Shown here: one piece after another, positions 19,799 to 32,969 of the stretch
How the letters are laid out: every line of letters begins with the position of its first letter
Position numbering within the stretch: position 1 is the first letter of the stretch
DNA from: Sordaria brevicollis
Lineage: Eukaryota; Ascomycota; Sordariomycetes; Sordariales; Sordariaceae
Length of the DNA: 64,000 nt
Assembly: GCA_033439795.1 (NCBI GenBank)
Contig: JAUTDP010000020.1
Coordinates: 124,001 to 188,000 of the forward strand
Direction of reading: 5' to 3'
Made by a program: the position numbers and the translations under genes
Notes under the pieces: generated by a model
Seen by the model: only the letters and a program-made list of their open reading frames with translations
Database searches by the model: none
What the model was told of the DNA's origin: nothing

Positions 19799-20495
19799 AT
19801 GTCAACTCAACATCAAGACCAACAACCCCAAACCACCTCCTCCGGCAAAGACGCCCCCGGGCAAAAACCCGGTACCTGGTCCGAATGGGCCAAAACCCAC
19901 TACAACGCGCAATACGAGTCCTGGGTTCCCTGGCTCGAAGATCTCTACCTCCGCTACTTTACTAAGGACAACAAAGCGAGTTATGCCACCAAGGGTCTGT
20001 ATTCCCCCTCTTTCTTCCTCTCCCCCTCCTCTCCCCCCCCTCTCACTACCCTCCTCTTCCCCCTTTTGCCCTTTTCCTCTCCCTTTTTCTTCCCTCCCTC
20101 CCTCAATTCCCCTACTTAACTCTTGTTACCGTCCGTCCCCTTGTTATCCCCCCAGTCCCTTGACCCGTCTCGCCAAAGTCAATTGCCGCAGAAACCGCGT
20201 GGGCGTGGCTGACCGTGCCGTATATATGCAATGAGCAATAGACACCCTCTCCAAAACCAAACTCACCAACATCCAACAAGTCGACACCCTCCAAGACGGT
20301 ATCCACAATCTCGTCGCCGGGCAGGTGGGTCAGGGGGGGCTAGGACAGCCCGTGGGAGATGTGCTGTCGAAGGAAGGGGTGAATAGGGTGGAGAGAAAGG
20401 GGAAGGGTGAGAGGGGTGGGTATGTGCATGTACCGGATGTTGTTGGTGGTGGGTTGTTGGGGTTGGGGTCGGAATCGGGATCGGGGAGGAAGTGA
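19799..20495 (+). CDS. Small conserved-looking hydrophilic protein, unknown function
   Basis: Exon 1 is 19799-19994 and exon 2 is 20242-20495, 149 residues, with a 247-nt phase-1 intron (donor GTCTGT, acceptor GCAATAG). The protein starts MSTQHQD, has an aromatic block (WSEWAKTHYNAQYESW, then WLEDLYLRYFTKDNKASY), and exon 2 gives TLSKTKLTNIQQVDTLQDG, NLVAGQVGQGGLGQPVGD and a Gly-rich tail. The dense conserved-type motifs and their continuity across the splice suggest a real, constrained protein. From general knowledge I believe similar short proteins occur across Sordariomycetes, without known function, but I could not check this. No signal peptide or membrane segment. Unlike the region 1 genes it lacks signs of decay. 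Confidence 0.75.
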
Positions 20496-20940
20496 ATCGG
20501 GGAGGAAGTGAGTTGAGTTGAGTAGGTAGCCTGATGGATCTATGGGGGGAGATGGGAGAGGGGAGAGGGTGGTGGAAGAAGGATCTTGTACTTGTTGTAC
20601 TTGTTGCACGCTCTTATGGCGAGGGTGGGATTGGTTGTTTGGCACTTGATCCTTGGGGAGGAGAGTGGAAACCGTTAGGGGTGTACGAGAGTGGGAAGGA
20701 AACAACTTTTGTTGGTAGCGTCAACGGGTAAGTCAAGTACGCTAAGCAGTGCATTTCAATTTCAACGATGTGCCGTCTCGATGACAATGAGTGATGGTCT
20801 TGGCTAGGTAAGTAATGGATCGTTGCCATGCGCGCGGTACTTTTGTCATCGAGACCACCTTCGGGCCGACCCGAAAAGAGAGTCCTACATACTTCCATCA
20901 AACCACCACCACCACAAGCACAACATCCGTCGCTGCCCCC
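20496..20940. other. Intergenic between convergent genes
   Basis: It holds the 3' flanks of the plus-strand 19799 gene and the minus-strand 20941 gene. No feature is supported. Confidence 0.5.
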
Positions 20941-22373
20941 TCAAGCAGTAACAGCCGCAGGATTAACCTCCTTCACAATCACCGCATCAACCCCCATCGT
21001 ACCAGCCTCCGACATTACCGCCTCAAACTTGAGCTGCGCACTCGACACATTCTCAGGCGCCGTCCAATAAACCGTATTCGGTCCCCACCAACCAATCCCT
21101 CCCTGGCCCAGATCCGCCGGATCTCTCGTGTAGATCGGCTGGTTATTGACCATCAACCCCACAAACCCGATGCCGAAAGCGTCAAAGTACGTGCTGAAAC
21201 TAATCAGGTACTTCCTTCCGGGAACCACAGCCACCGTCGGCGAGATCAACCGGGCAGAGACCAGGAATTCTTGGTTGGCAGGGTTCGGCTTCAGGGGAGA
21301 CACAACCCGCCATGCCTTGGAGCCGAAGCGGTAGTTGGGGGAAACCTGGCCGGGAAGGGGCAGAGAGACCACGCCGGCGGTGGCGCCAGGGTCGGGAACT
21401 TGCTGTGTCCATGACCCGAGACCGTTTTCGAACTCGCCGCCGGGGAGGATACCCAGAGGTGGAGGGGTGGTTGTGGAATAAGCAGAGACGGGAGCGAAAG
21501 TGACGGTGTCGAGGAAGGAAGGAGGGCCGATCCATTCGATGCGAATCTCGGCGGTTGTCTCATCTGCTAAAGAACGCCATGGTGATTGAGTGAAGCGCCA
21601 TTTCTCACGGCCGGGGTTGTCGTTGGCGTCAATGGTCAGGCCTGCACGCCCGTTGATCAAGACGCCGATGAAGCCCGTTGAACCGGTGCCACCGTTAGTG
21701 TTGTTGGGGAAGAAAGTGGCGAGGGTCAGTTTGTAATCGGTGTTGGGTGTGATGGGAAGCAGAGGGGAGATGATCCGGGCGTTTGTGCAGACGCCGGAGC
21801 AAGTGGATGGGCCAGTTAGGGCAGCCCGGAGAGAGCGGAGGCCGGTAAAGAAGTTGGACGTCGTGGTAGAGAGGGTGAAGGCCGGGTCAAGGATTTGGAC
21901 GGTCCAGGGTGGAGAGATGGAGGGACATTCAAAGTCGCCGTTGATGAGGCCGCCATTGGATGGGGTTGCCGAGGGGCAAGCGGTCGTGGTAGTAGTGGAT
22001 GTTGTAGTCGAGGTAGCGGTAGTGGTCGTGTAAGAGCAGGTCGGACCGCATTTGCAAGCGGAGATGTAGCGGTCCGGAGTAAGACCGCAGGCGTTGGTGG
22101 CACGGGTTGGATAGTTGGTTGCGGTGGTGCCGGAGGCGGTTATGGTTGCACAGAAGGCCGAAGCGACGGAGACGGCGGAGGGAGAAGGGCAAGGGAAGAG
22201 GGCGCGGTAGCAGCTGGAGCCCGGTGTCAGTAAACATCTTCTTCCAAACATTGGGACAGGGGGTGGACGTACTTGTCAGCATTGCACTTGGGCGGGCCTC
22301 CAGCAGTTGTTGTGGTCCCAAAGACGACAAGTCCTTGGGCCAGGAACAAGGAGAGCTGCAGAAAGGCTCTCAT
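20941..22373 (-). CDS. Secreted protein with Cys-rich N-terminal domain and carbohydrate-binding-like modules
   Basis: Exon 1 is 22273-22373 and exon 2 is 20941-22213, 457 residues. The 59-nt intron has a GTACGT donor and a CTCCAG acceptor, phase 2. The N-terminus (MRAFLQLSLFLAQGLVVFG) is a signal peptide. Residues about 28-90 hold paired Cys (NCYRALFPC, AFCATI, ISACKCGPTC), the arrangement of the small N-terminal domain common in fungal secreted proteins. A Thr-rich linker of about 20 residues follows. Then come two jelly-roll-like segments, each starting with L-[IP]-x-G-[DE]-F-E, carrying W-x-x-Q/V-x-D-P and ending with W/E-x-V motifs, as in CBM4_9/galactose-binding-like modules. It probably binds cell-wall or plant polysaccharide outside the cell. 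No catalytic domain is visible. Confidence 0.8.
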
Positions 22374-25300
22374 GGTGTCTTTTTTGCTGATGTCTCGATG
22401 AGAGATGGCAGTGTCGGTGATGATGCAGCTCTCTCTCTTCATGCCCCGCATGTCCACTGATCTTTATACCCATCGACTCCCAACGCTTCCAGTCATCTCT
22501 CCTTCTGGAAGATACCCGGCCTCGTCAGCGGAAAGACGTTGAGCCGTCTCATGATCCAATTTTGGCGTTGAAGGTCAAACACGATGTGAAGGCAGGAAGA
22601 TGGCTTGCAGACACGATAATCCAAGTGCCGTGTTTGGGCCATGGCGAGGTATAAGACTGGCTGTCGGTAGCCAATATTCGCTTGACAGCTCCGAACGCGG
22701 GAGCGGCTGAGTCTCTTGAGGCGGATTGGCAAGCCACGTGGGATGAGGCCCCGTGTCAGCATGAGTGCCGTGGCTTCCACCGTGAGGTAATCCTTCCATG
22801 ATGTGCCGGAGAAACCCATTTTGGCTGACACTTGATCCGATGGCAAGTTGGATCAACACACCGACACTCAGTCAGGGTCATCCAGGAGAGAGAACATCCC
22901 AACATGGAAGCTTAGGTCCGACCGAGGTTCGCCGTGACAGGATGAAGGACGCCGACTGTGATGGAAGGCCTCATGATTCCAAGTCAGAATGTCTCATGAT
23001 GACACAGGTTGTCGGTCGTGGTTGAAAGCTGAGAGAGTATGTTAGTCGTTGTGCTTAGCGTAGGGGTAATGACGGGAGTCGGGAATGTCGCACTTGGAAG
23101 GGGAAACCTAGCCCGGGGTGGTGATGACAATCAAGGCCACATGTTTAGTTGTCCATTTCACAAAATCAAAGTGAGAGAATGCGCAAGAGGAGAACAAGGC
23201 CGAGTCGTTTCATTCAGTTGGAATTAAAAGTTTCTTCCAATGCCAAGGGGATAATGTCGACGTTGAAGGAAAGAGCAACTGCCCGTTTGTCACGCACTGA
23301 CAGTACCCGTCCCGTCCCCGTCAGCCGTGGCTGGTCAGGTGACGCCACCTGCAACTTGATGCAATGGGTGAGGTGCTCCTTCCCCAATTCTTCCTTTTCC
23401 AACTTTTCTCATTCAACCAGCAATTCAAGTTCTTTCCAAGTTTTGGCAAAATATTGCGTTGCGAAATCTGCCCAATCCATCCTCCATCGCCACCTCTCAA
23501 CCGTGGTGGATGACCGTCGTCCAAACACTCCAGCACCGGTCGCCTCTTGCATTGGAAATCGCTCCACAATTCCTCGCAGACGACATAATGTGTCTTCTCC
23601 TTTGCCCATCACCAATCGTTGCCAGTTACCTTGCTGACTTGGTTTAGACCCCGATTCTACCGTCTCTGCCCTTGAAACTCGACTTCTTGTTGCCAGACGC
23701 GCGACCAAATGACTTGGGCCTTGTGTGACAGAGCCCAGCGCGACCGAGGCTAGAGCAAAAACGGCACAGCGACCAGAAAGAAAGTGTTCTAGCAGTTGAC
23801 AAGATGATCCGTACACGACCCATTACAAGACTGAAGACTCGTTGGGGCCCGTTGATCAGGCACAATCTCGTTCCAGCGAGCAATCCATATCCGATACCCA
23901 CCAGCGAAACACGGGAGAATACCTCCGACGTAAGACAAGCTTAATTCCATCATGGCCTTGTGGGAACGTGGAAACATCGGATGCAAGACATTCCAAGTAA
24001 AATCTCCCGCTTCTGTCGCACAACAGTCAAGTCTCAGACCCTTTTGTTGTGCTAGCAAGTCAAGCCCGAATCCCCCGGTTGTTCCAGACACGCTTCGGTA
24101 CACGACCCTCACACTGCAATCAACTGGATATCAACCGGCAGATGGTGTCTCTCCTCTAGCCATCCGTCAAGGCTTCCCCTGAAAAGATAACCGGCCACAT
24201 CGAAAGAGGGAGTGTGCAACCAAGCGAACATACCCTGGACCCCGACGTTTCAACCAGCAGCCTCCATCAGCCACAAGACACGTCTCGTAAGTCGTAACCA
24301 CGCGATATGTCCCGAAATGCTTGGTCCTGCAACCTCTTTTGCGACCTTCGGACCTCAGGACTCGATTGATAACGCGCAGCATGAACAATGGGCAAGAGAC
24401 GTCGAGAAAACAAAGAGATTAGGATCGCCAGACATAAAAGCTGTGGCACATGCCAGGTCGTATCATAGCCAGGGCTTTCTTCTTTCTGCTTGCGACCCAA
24501 GCTGTGGTGGTAGGTGACCTGTTCAAGCAACCTGTCATGCCTCGTGTTGCTGTCCTCCGAGTTGACTGTCAAAACTGTTGATAGAAAACTGCAACAGCAG
24601 CCGAGCGAGACAAACTTCCTCTTGCACTCCACTAACTACCTGCGACTTGTTGCACTCCCACCTCAACCTGTTCCAACACCTTCAACTACCATAGCATCAA
24701 CACAATGAACAAAACCTTTTAGAGAACTGAAAGGTCTTATCCCATGGGCGCCACGAAGCCCGAATGCAATATCACTCAGGAGTTCTGCATGCCTTGGTCT
24801 TCCCAACCGGCCAGTCGCCGCTGCATTTCCTCATGCGGCTCGCCATACAAGCGTTGGCCCAAGCCCGATCTGCAGGAACCAAATCCCATGCTCGGGACTC
24901 GTCGGGAGTTGAAGCGGCTACTGGCATGGTTCGCCAATCCAGTCCAAGATGGCTAGGACTTGACTATATGCACTGGAGGCTACGCGACACACAGTGTCGT
25001 TCGGTGACCGTTGGTGCTTCCAGTCAACTCTATTTTCCATCCACTGTTGTCGCGAATTTGAGTTTCACGGAATTGTTACTAACATGGCCCATTGACCAAT
25101 CACGCTTTCTTCAAGTTACTAGAGACCTCCTTTCCAGGTTATCGCGGAGAAGGGGGCAGTCACGGAGGGCTTGGAAGCACTATGGAACGGCTTCCCTACA
25201 CAGAAAACCTCATCAGCATGTGTCGGCTCAGTCTGGACCAGATGGATGCTCTTCAAGGTGACACTAATTTGTTTCCAGAAAGGTAGCCGTATTAGAAAGA

Positions 25301-25600
25301 GAATGGGGAAGAGTCAACGCCAGCAAGAAATTATGTTAATCCTTCCAGAACCACAGAGTCCATGTCGTAAATGTGATCAATTCCACTGACCGCCACATGG
25401 CTTGCCGTAACACGACGACTGCACTAAGCCGTCAGTTGCGTATCCAAGTCACTTTACCATGTTCAACCCAGCTCGCAACTCGATATATGATGCCTTTGTC
25501 CCCCAAGAGCAATGATGAGAAGTGCTAGGCAAGCTCAGTATCCATTGTCCTCGGTCCTCGCTCAGCATCTCTTCGTGCTCATTTGGCACTTCTCGATACC
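22374..25600. other. Long divergent intergenic region
   Basis: A 3.2-kb gap between the divergent CBM-like and laccase genes. Several frames of 60-165 codons occur on both strands, but none has splice or protein-feature support. It may hold extended promoters, as is common for secreted hydrolase and oxidase genes, or an undetected non-coding RNA. Confidence 0.4.
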
Positions 25601-27741
25601 ATGTTCAAACCCCTTTGCGGACTCCTCCTGAGTCTGCTTCTGGGTACTCTTGCCCACGGCAGTCCACTAGCAGAGTCTCAACCACACGTTCTGGAGACCC
25701 GTCAGTCGTGCAATACTGCGTCCAACAGACAGTGCTGGAACAGCAACTTCAACATCAACACCGACTATGAAGCAAATGTGCCCGAGACCGGGGTTACCAG
25801 ACAGGTAAAGACGAAGAACTGAAGGCCAAAGGAGGCGTGACTGACAAGAATAGTACACCCTGACCTTGACCGAACACAGCACTTGGAGAGGAGGCGATGG
25901 GCGGTTAAAGTACAGTGCGATGCTCGTCAATGGTGAGTCTCTATGCATAGTTTTAAGAGAAAATCAGCTAATATCTTCAGGCCAATATCCAGGTAAGTCA
26001 TCACTGCTAGACGACGCATAGCCATTGACTGACACTCGATACCCCCAAGGCCCAACCATCAGCGCAAGTGAGTGATCCCTTTACCACATCACAACACACC
26101 TACTAACCTTACGCAGACTGGGGCGACAGAATCCAAGTTACTGTCATCAACAACATGAGATCCAACGGGTAAAGTCCTTCCACCTGTCAAAGAGACAACG
26201 ATCTAACACATCCAGCACCTCCATCCACTACCACGGCCTTCGTATGCTCAACGCCAACACCCAAGACGGAGTCAACGGTGTCACCGAATGTCCAATTCCT
26301 CCTGGAAGCAGAAGGACCTATACGTTCCTTGCAAACCAATACGGCACAGCATGGTATGTCTCCTCTCCAAGTCCATCAACATCTGCTAACAACCCAGGTA
26401 CCACTCGCACTTCCCGCTGCAGTACGGGAACGGCGTCCTCGGACCCATCGTCATCAAGGGTCCCACATCCGCCGACTACGACATTGATCTGGGACCGATG
26501 ACTCTCACCGACTGGTATTACGGTTCCGTCTTTGAGATCGCCCACCGAGTCAACAACCCCAGCAACCCCTTTATCCCCAACTTCCCCGGTTCCCCTCCCG
26601 CAGCCGACAACGTCCTCATCAACGGCCGCAACATCAACTTTGCTGGCTCTGGCGGCAGCTACACCCGCAAGACCCTCACCAGGGGGAGGAAACACCTCCT
26701 CCGACTGATCAACACGTCCCTCCAAACCGCCTTCACCGTCAGTCTCGTCAACCACAACTTCCAAGTCGTAGCCACCGACATGGTCCCCATCCGGCCCATC
26801 ACCCGCTCCCACATTTTTTTGGGAATCGGCCAACGCTACGACGTCATCATCGACGCCAACCAGCCGACCGCCAACTACTGGTTCAACGTGACCTTTTCCG
26901 CCCTACCCTGCGGCCAATCCGACAACCCCTACCCAGCCGCCATCTTCTCCTACTCGGGCGCCTCCACCACCGCCCTTCCCACGCAGCAGGGTACCACCCC
27001 GCCAGACTCCCGCTGCGCCGCCCCCGAGCGCGACTACGTCCCCGTCGTCACCCGCTCCGCACCCGGCGTCACCTCCTTCGCCCCCTCCCTGTCCACCTCC
27101 CACACCCTGAACGTCGACCTAACAGTCGACACCGCCCAAGCCCGCGTCTTCTGGCCCGTCAACTCCACCCCGCTAAAAGTAAACTGGCAAGAACCCACCC
27201 TGCGCTACATCGCCAACAACACCTTGTCCACAATCCCCCGCTCCAGCAACGTCATCACCATCCCCCCCAGTTCCGGCTCCGGCTCCGGGTCCGGGTCCGG
27301 GTCCACCCTCACCTATTTTTTGTTGCAGAACAACTCCTCAATCCCGCACCCAATTCACCTCCACGGCCACGACTTGCTAATCCTCGGCTCTTCCCCCCCC
27401 TAAGCAACCCCCTCGCCGAAACACAGATTCGTGAGTACAACCCCACTACCGACCGGGGAACGTTGAGGGGGGATAACCCCCCCAGACGAGACACGACCAT
27501 GTTACCTTCTTGGGGGTGGTTGTTGGTGGCGTGGCGGACGGGTACGAACCCGGGGGTTTGGTTGTTTCATTGTCATGTGGGGTGGCATGTTAGTCAGGGG
27601 CTTGGGGTGCAGGTTGTTGAGAGACTTGAGGCGTTGAGGGATGGGGGTGGGGGGGGACTGGGGGATGTTGAAACAAATTGTGGGAGTTGGGGGCGGTGGT
27701 ATGAGGGGAGTCGGTGGAGGCAGGATGATGCTGGGTTGTAA
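25601..27741 (+). CDS. Laccase (secreted multicopper oxidase), one-base frameshift near the C-terminus
   Basis: Seven exons: 25601-25804, 25854-25932, 25981-25992, 26050-26067, 26117-26168, 26216-26353 and 26398 onward. All six introns are 44-57 nt with good signals. A signal peptide (MFKPLCGLLLSLLLGTLAHG) precedes three cupredoxin domains. Copper motifs are IHYHG, WYHSHF, HPIHLHGH and HCHVGWH, so all four ligand clusters exist. The product would oxidise phenolics with reduction of oxygen to water, extracellularly. After LILGSSPP a run of eight C (27393-27400) leads into a stop at 27401-27403. One more C would open the frame through PLSNPLAETQ, PPRRDTTMLP and the fourth copper motif to 27741. 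The restored C-terminus ends DDAGL, close to the DSGL-type processing tail of ascomycete laccases. The lesion is a true null mutation or a homopolymer error. Confidence 0.85.
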
Positions 27742-28850
27742 GTCTTTAAATAGTGTAGGGTAGAGGGAGGGAGGTAATGGGAGGGGGCGAGGAGGGAGGG
27801 TATGGAAGGGGAGATGGTGGGGGTGAGGGTGTGGGAGAGGGTGGTGAGGGGAAGTGGTGGGGAGTGGTGGGAAGTGGTGGATGTAATACGGACTTTGGAT
27901 CGATGGAGAACATGTCGACGGGTGCTTTTCATGCGGGTAATACTGGTAATGACTTGTTATCCCCGAGTGTCTTCCTCAGGTTGACGGTGATGATGTGACA
28001 ACCCTAACCCTTCTTCATCAAACATGTGGTTGGCGACAAGAGAGGTATGTAACGCTGTCCCCAGGGCTCGAAATGCAGAACGAATCAGTTGTAGACACCA
28101 TGAAAACAAGCTTTGAGAATGATCCCCTCCCCGCGTAGTCGTTGACCTTCCGAGGCTGGCTGTTGCTTGGATTGAAGTACTCTAGTGACCGTGGCCCAGG
28201 CAGCTTTGACGACTACCTATGCCAAGACATGGGAATTGCTTCATGGCTCGAACAAGAACATGGAATCCTAATAGCAGCCCCCAAGGTCAACCAAAGGCGA
28301 AATAAAAAAAAAAGAACAGAGATTACCATGCAATGGAATACAAAAAAGAACATACAACACCAGGGATTCGCTGGTCGTCACCGACCCAACTACTAGTCTG
28401 GCCCTCACTGGCTTATCTATGGGAGAGCGGACGGGATCCCGAGTTTTCCAGTGGGTATGGTCGTATGTACTGGAGTAAGGAGTTGGATGTGGTTATGAAG
28501 CGATGTTAAAGGGGATTGGGGGGTGCGTTCGGTGGTGGTTTTTGGTATAGCTGTTGTTGGGAGGGCATGGTATTGGTATAGACGGGATGGACTTGCGGAG
28601 TTGCGGAGTTGCGTAGGGTGTACTTCAACATCACGATATTACTAACCTGTACAAGAAACTGCATCCGAGAAAATATAGTTGATCTCCTCCATTATTGTAG
28701 GCACTATCTTCAACCGAGCCTTCGCACCACAACCCACGCCCTTCCCATCATCCCCAATCGTAAGCTTAGACCTGAACTGTAAACGGCGCCGTAAGCTCCC
28801 AACCCCCTTCCACCTCCCCCTACCTCACACTTGCACTGCAAAAGGCCCCA
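27742..28850. other. Intergenic between convergent genes
   Basis: 3' flanks of laccase and the glucosidase. Positions 28218-28243 match the core of dispersed repeat A (TATGCCAAGACATG and following). No gene is supported. Confidence 0.45.
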
Positions 28851-31553
28851 TCAACCCCCACCCCCCTCCACCACCTTCTTCCCTCCTCCCCTTCCATCAT
28901 CCAAAACCACAACCCTCCTCACCCTAACCTCAGTCTCATACCCAAACACCCCTCTAACCTCCAGTCTCCCCCCACCACTTCCACTCCCCTCCCACAAAAA
29001 CTCAATCTCACTCTCCCTCCCCCCTACCTCCATCGACTCCCCATCATCCAAATACAACCTCCCCCTCGCCTTCCCCTCTTCATCAGGAGCTACCAAAATC
29101 TCAAAGTCTCTTTCCCTTACTTCCTTGGTCGTCATCGCCTGTTTCTGTCCTTTCCCCTCTCCTCCGTCCTCAGGGGACTCAGGCGAGGATAAGCGGAGGG
29201 GTAAGATACTCCCGCCGCGTATATAAACAGGTATCGAATCCCAATCTACTCCTTCAACGGTAATAGTTTGTCCGCCGGAGGACTGATCAAGAACAGAATG
29301 AGAAAAGAAATCATACCAAACACTCCTTGGCAAGTAAAAAGACACACTCTGCACATCATCCTCCACCACCGGACTCACCAACAACGCCTCCCCCAAAAAA
29401 AACTGCGTGTCAATCCCATACGTCTCCTCATCTTCGGGGAACAAAAACCACAACGGCTTCACCAGCACCTCCCCCGTCTTACTCGCATAATGCAACCCGG
29501 TATATATGTAGTCCAACAACCGATACCGCGTCGCCACCGCTTTACGGGCAGCACCAGCCACAACCGACCCCCACCGATAAAACTCCTGATCGGGCGCTGA
29601 CACGTCAGCGTGGTTCCGATAAAAGGGGTGCCATGCACCTAGCACCGCCCAGCGCGCGCACATCTTTTCTTGCGCTGGGCCGTTGAAGCCGCACACGTCT
29701 GAGCCGACCATGGGGTAGTTGTGTATTGCGGAGAAGGACAGGAGTTGGCGGATTGAAGCGCGGTAGTCGGCCCAGGAGGAGAAATTGTCGCCGAACCAGT
29801 GGGCGGCGTATTTGGAGGAGCCGGAGAAGGTGGAGCGCGTCAAAAGAAAGGGGCGGACAGTGGGGGAGCGGGAGAGGAGGGCGCGGTGCGTGGACATGGA
29901 CATGGTTAGGCCGTGCAGGTTGTGGGTGTCGTATTGGGAGGTGCCGTCCGAGTTGGTGATGTTGGTGAATAAGGTGCGGGAGGATAGGGAGGGGTAGTGG
30001 TTGGATATGGAGTAAGGAGGGGTGAAGAGGTCCCGGTTGGGGAGGCCGATGTGTTTTCCGTCTGCGGCGGCCCGGGGGGAGAGGTGGGTTTGACCGCGGA
30101 CGGGGATGGGGACGGAACGGCGAGACTCTTGAGCGGAGGACAGACACGTGGTGTCGGCGCACATGTTGCTTGCTTCGTTCATGTCGATCCAGAGTCCGTC
30201 GATGTCAATCCCCGTGTTGGGGTCGTAAAACGTTAGGATCTCTGTCGTCCACCATTCTGTCGTCTGCGGAGCGATCCAATCGGGCCATACCACTTCGCCA
30301 GGCCATTGCAGGCCGCGATAGCATGACCCATCAGCGGCCTTCAAAAAGACATCCTTCTGGGCTCCGCGCTGATAAGTCCCATAGTCCGATTTATACCGAA
30401 TCCCGGGATCCAAAATCTGCACATACCGCATCCCCTTCCCATGCAACTCCTCCACAAACTCCCTCAGCTGCTCCCGGGGGTACCTCCCCGGATCCGTCGT
30501 AAAATCCAGTTTGCCATCCATATAATCAACATCCCCCCACACCGCCTCCAACGGAATCCCCGCCTCGCTATAATTCCTCACCACCCCCCTCACATGGTCC
30601 AAGTCCGGCCAGCCATACTTACACTGATGAAAACCCAGACTCCAGTACGGCATCATAGCCGGCAACCCCACCACCTCGGCATACTGCCTACTCACATCCT
30701 CCGGCTTCGGTCCAGCAAGGAAATAAAAGTCAAACACCCCGCCAATGGCGTTATACTCCAGATACCTACTATGCTCCCCGTCATCATCACTCCTTCCAAT
30801 CACTATATCCATCCCCGCGGCGTTTCGCAAAAACACCCCGTGCGTACCATCGGCGCGATGATCAAAATAAACCGGGTGACTCCCATACAAATTCTGGTTC
30901 TGCGGGATGTACGGCGCTTCGGAATTCCATAACGTCCGTTTATACCCCTCTTCCGTTACGGGTAAACGAAAAGAATCCGAGTGTTCCCCCAGTCCGTACA
31001 AGTTTGGATTTTTGTTGGGAGGTAGGCGCGTGCGCAGGCGGAGGTATTGCGTCTCGAAGATAAGTGGGGAGGGGGAGGTGTCGAAGAGGACGTCGCCGGT
31101 GCTGGCGCGGGTGATTTTGAAGGAGAAGAAGGGGTTTGCGGCTTGGTAGGTGAAGCGGAGGTCGGAAGAGGTTTGGGAGGTGGTGTTTTGGGAAGAGGAA
31201 GAGGGGCGGGGGAGGATGGAGTCTTGGATTTGATAGACGTTTTGGTCGCGGTCTTCGATGAGGACGTGGAGGCGAGTGTCTAGGTGCGCGTCTGTTAGTG
31301 TCTGTCTGGGTCAGATATACCTAGGCGAGGTGATGGGAGCATAAGTACCAGTCTGGTATTCTACCGTCAAGCGCAAGTTGGTGATGTCTTCGCTGTAGAG
31401 ATTGCAGGGGGTACCGGCGAGAGTCAAGTCGGCGATGAGATAGGAATCTCCGGTCTGGACGGTGGTGACTCGGTATCCGGGACAAGTTGCCAGAGGTGCG
31501 GCGGATGCTATCGACACGATTGCCGACAGCGTGAGAAGTTTAGGTATCATCAT
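28851..31553 (-). CDS. Secreted GH31 alpha-glucosidase
   Basis: Exon 1 is 31349-31553 and exon 2 is 28851-31279, about 877 residues. The 69-nt phase-1 intron has donor GTACTT, branch CTAAC and acceptor CTAG. A signal peptide (MMIPKLLTLSAIVSIASA) is followed by the N-terminal beta-sandwich with YGLGEHSDSFRLP, the catalytic barrel with WIDMNEAS (nucleophile Asp near residue 434) and HWFGDNFSSW (acid/base Asp near 566), and the C-terminal domains (YIRGGSILPL). Length and motifs match fungal secreted alpha-glucosidases that release glucose from starch and maltose-type oligosaccharides. Some relatives also act on beta-linkages, so the exact substrate is open. The frame is intact. It is convergent with the laccase gene. 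Confidence 0.93.
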
Positions 31554-32969
31554 GGTGGTCAATCACTCGCTTCCACTTGATTCTGTGCAGCAAGGTGTAG
31601 TTCGAGTCAGGAATCCAGGACGGTATCCTCACTCTCATGTCGAACAGGAAGTGGCAGCACCAGTGTAAATAACTCCTTCGTCACTGCCCTTCTTTCTGAA
31701 CTATTCGCGGTTCGGTTTGCGATGAGGGCAAGGAAAGACCAGACGGCCGACCAGATGACAATTTGAACCGACCACCACCTGCCGCACTATCACATCCGAC
31801 CTACCTAATATCCGATTCTGAGAAAGGGCTGCCCTGCATCTGCACAACTGTCCGCCACAACTTCAATCCCTTTAGGTTTCCTTCCATTCACTAATGAATA
31901 ATGATGCGCTCACATGTCCCGTACTACACCAAACCACGTTGTCTTTCGTCTCACAACCCACCAGACAAACCAGTGGAGGGCAGGGCTGGCAGCAACCGGT
32001 AGCGGCAGCAGCAATGATGATCATCAGCTGCTGTACCTTACAATTATGGTAGGTAATGCTGTTATACTATGTCGTGAGGTGCAGCACGAACTGAATGCTA
32101 CGTCAATGCTAACCTCCCCCTTTTTTCGGCAATCCGTTTATATTTTGTTCCCTGATACGCCGTACGTTTACTACCTACGTACGCCGCCGTTTGGGAAGCA
32201 ACCTACCTACCCGACAGGTAGTAGGTGCTGTAACCACAAGGGGTTCGTGACCCGAGCGCCGCATGATCCCCCCCCTGGCCCTGGGGCCCTGAAGAGGAGG
32301 GTATCACAAGAGAAATGCGGGGGAACCTTCAACCTTGTTACCTTGATGGAGGCTGGAGAAGAATGGAAGATGGTTGGTGAGTGCACGAGGTGTGTACTGC
32401 AATCACCAATCAATGTGTTTTCTCGATGCCGACTATAGTAAGATTATAGCGATTTTGCCGGTCTTTAGATAAGTTAAGTGTAGATGATGCCTATATCATG
32501 AGTCGTGGGGTTTCTTGGCTAGGCTCGTCGGGATAGTGCAGAGTGGCATTAAAGATGGAATTCTGTACAAAATCGATGGAATGGAAGAATCGGATGAAAC
32601 GTCCTTACAACACTGCTGTCTGTCATATGACAGCACTGTCTGGGTCAACAACTGAGACTGGATGGGGACCAAACTGACGGAAGGCCGCTTCAACATGGTC
32701 ATCCTCGAAATGGCCACGCGCATGGCTAGCTAAACGAGGAAACACACCGCTCGTCGACCGTTAACCAAACACGTGGATAACGGGGTTTCACCGTCGCGAC
32801 GTTGTGCAACGTATGATGCACCTCATGGGGCGGCCCATGGGGCGGGCGGGAGAGCAACCAGAGATTTCCCGCTTGTAGCTTGTGGGAAGGGAAGTTGAGG
32901 CGAGTTAGTGGCCAGGGTCACAAGCCCATCATGGACCACAGATCACCAATGCCTTCTTCAACTACCGTT
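31554..32969. other. Intergenic
   Basis: Promoter side of the glucosidase and 3' flank of the HET gene. One 174-codon frame (31914-32438) has low-quality composition and no support. Nothing else is seen. Confidence 0.45.

Noticed and set aside
23409..23816. 135-codon minus-strand open frame upstream of laccase
   Set aside because: No recognisable domain, and neighbouring frames are equally open in this GC-rich stretch.
24267..24632. 121-codon minus-strand open frame
   Set aside because: No protein-like features beyond Cys scatter. Considered chance.
31914..32438. 174-codon plus-strand open frame
   Set aside because: No splice or leader logic, mixed composition and no motif. It lies in the intergenic region between the glucosidase and HET genes.
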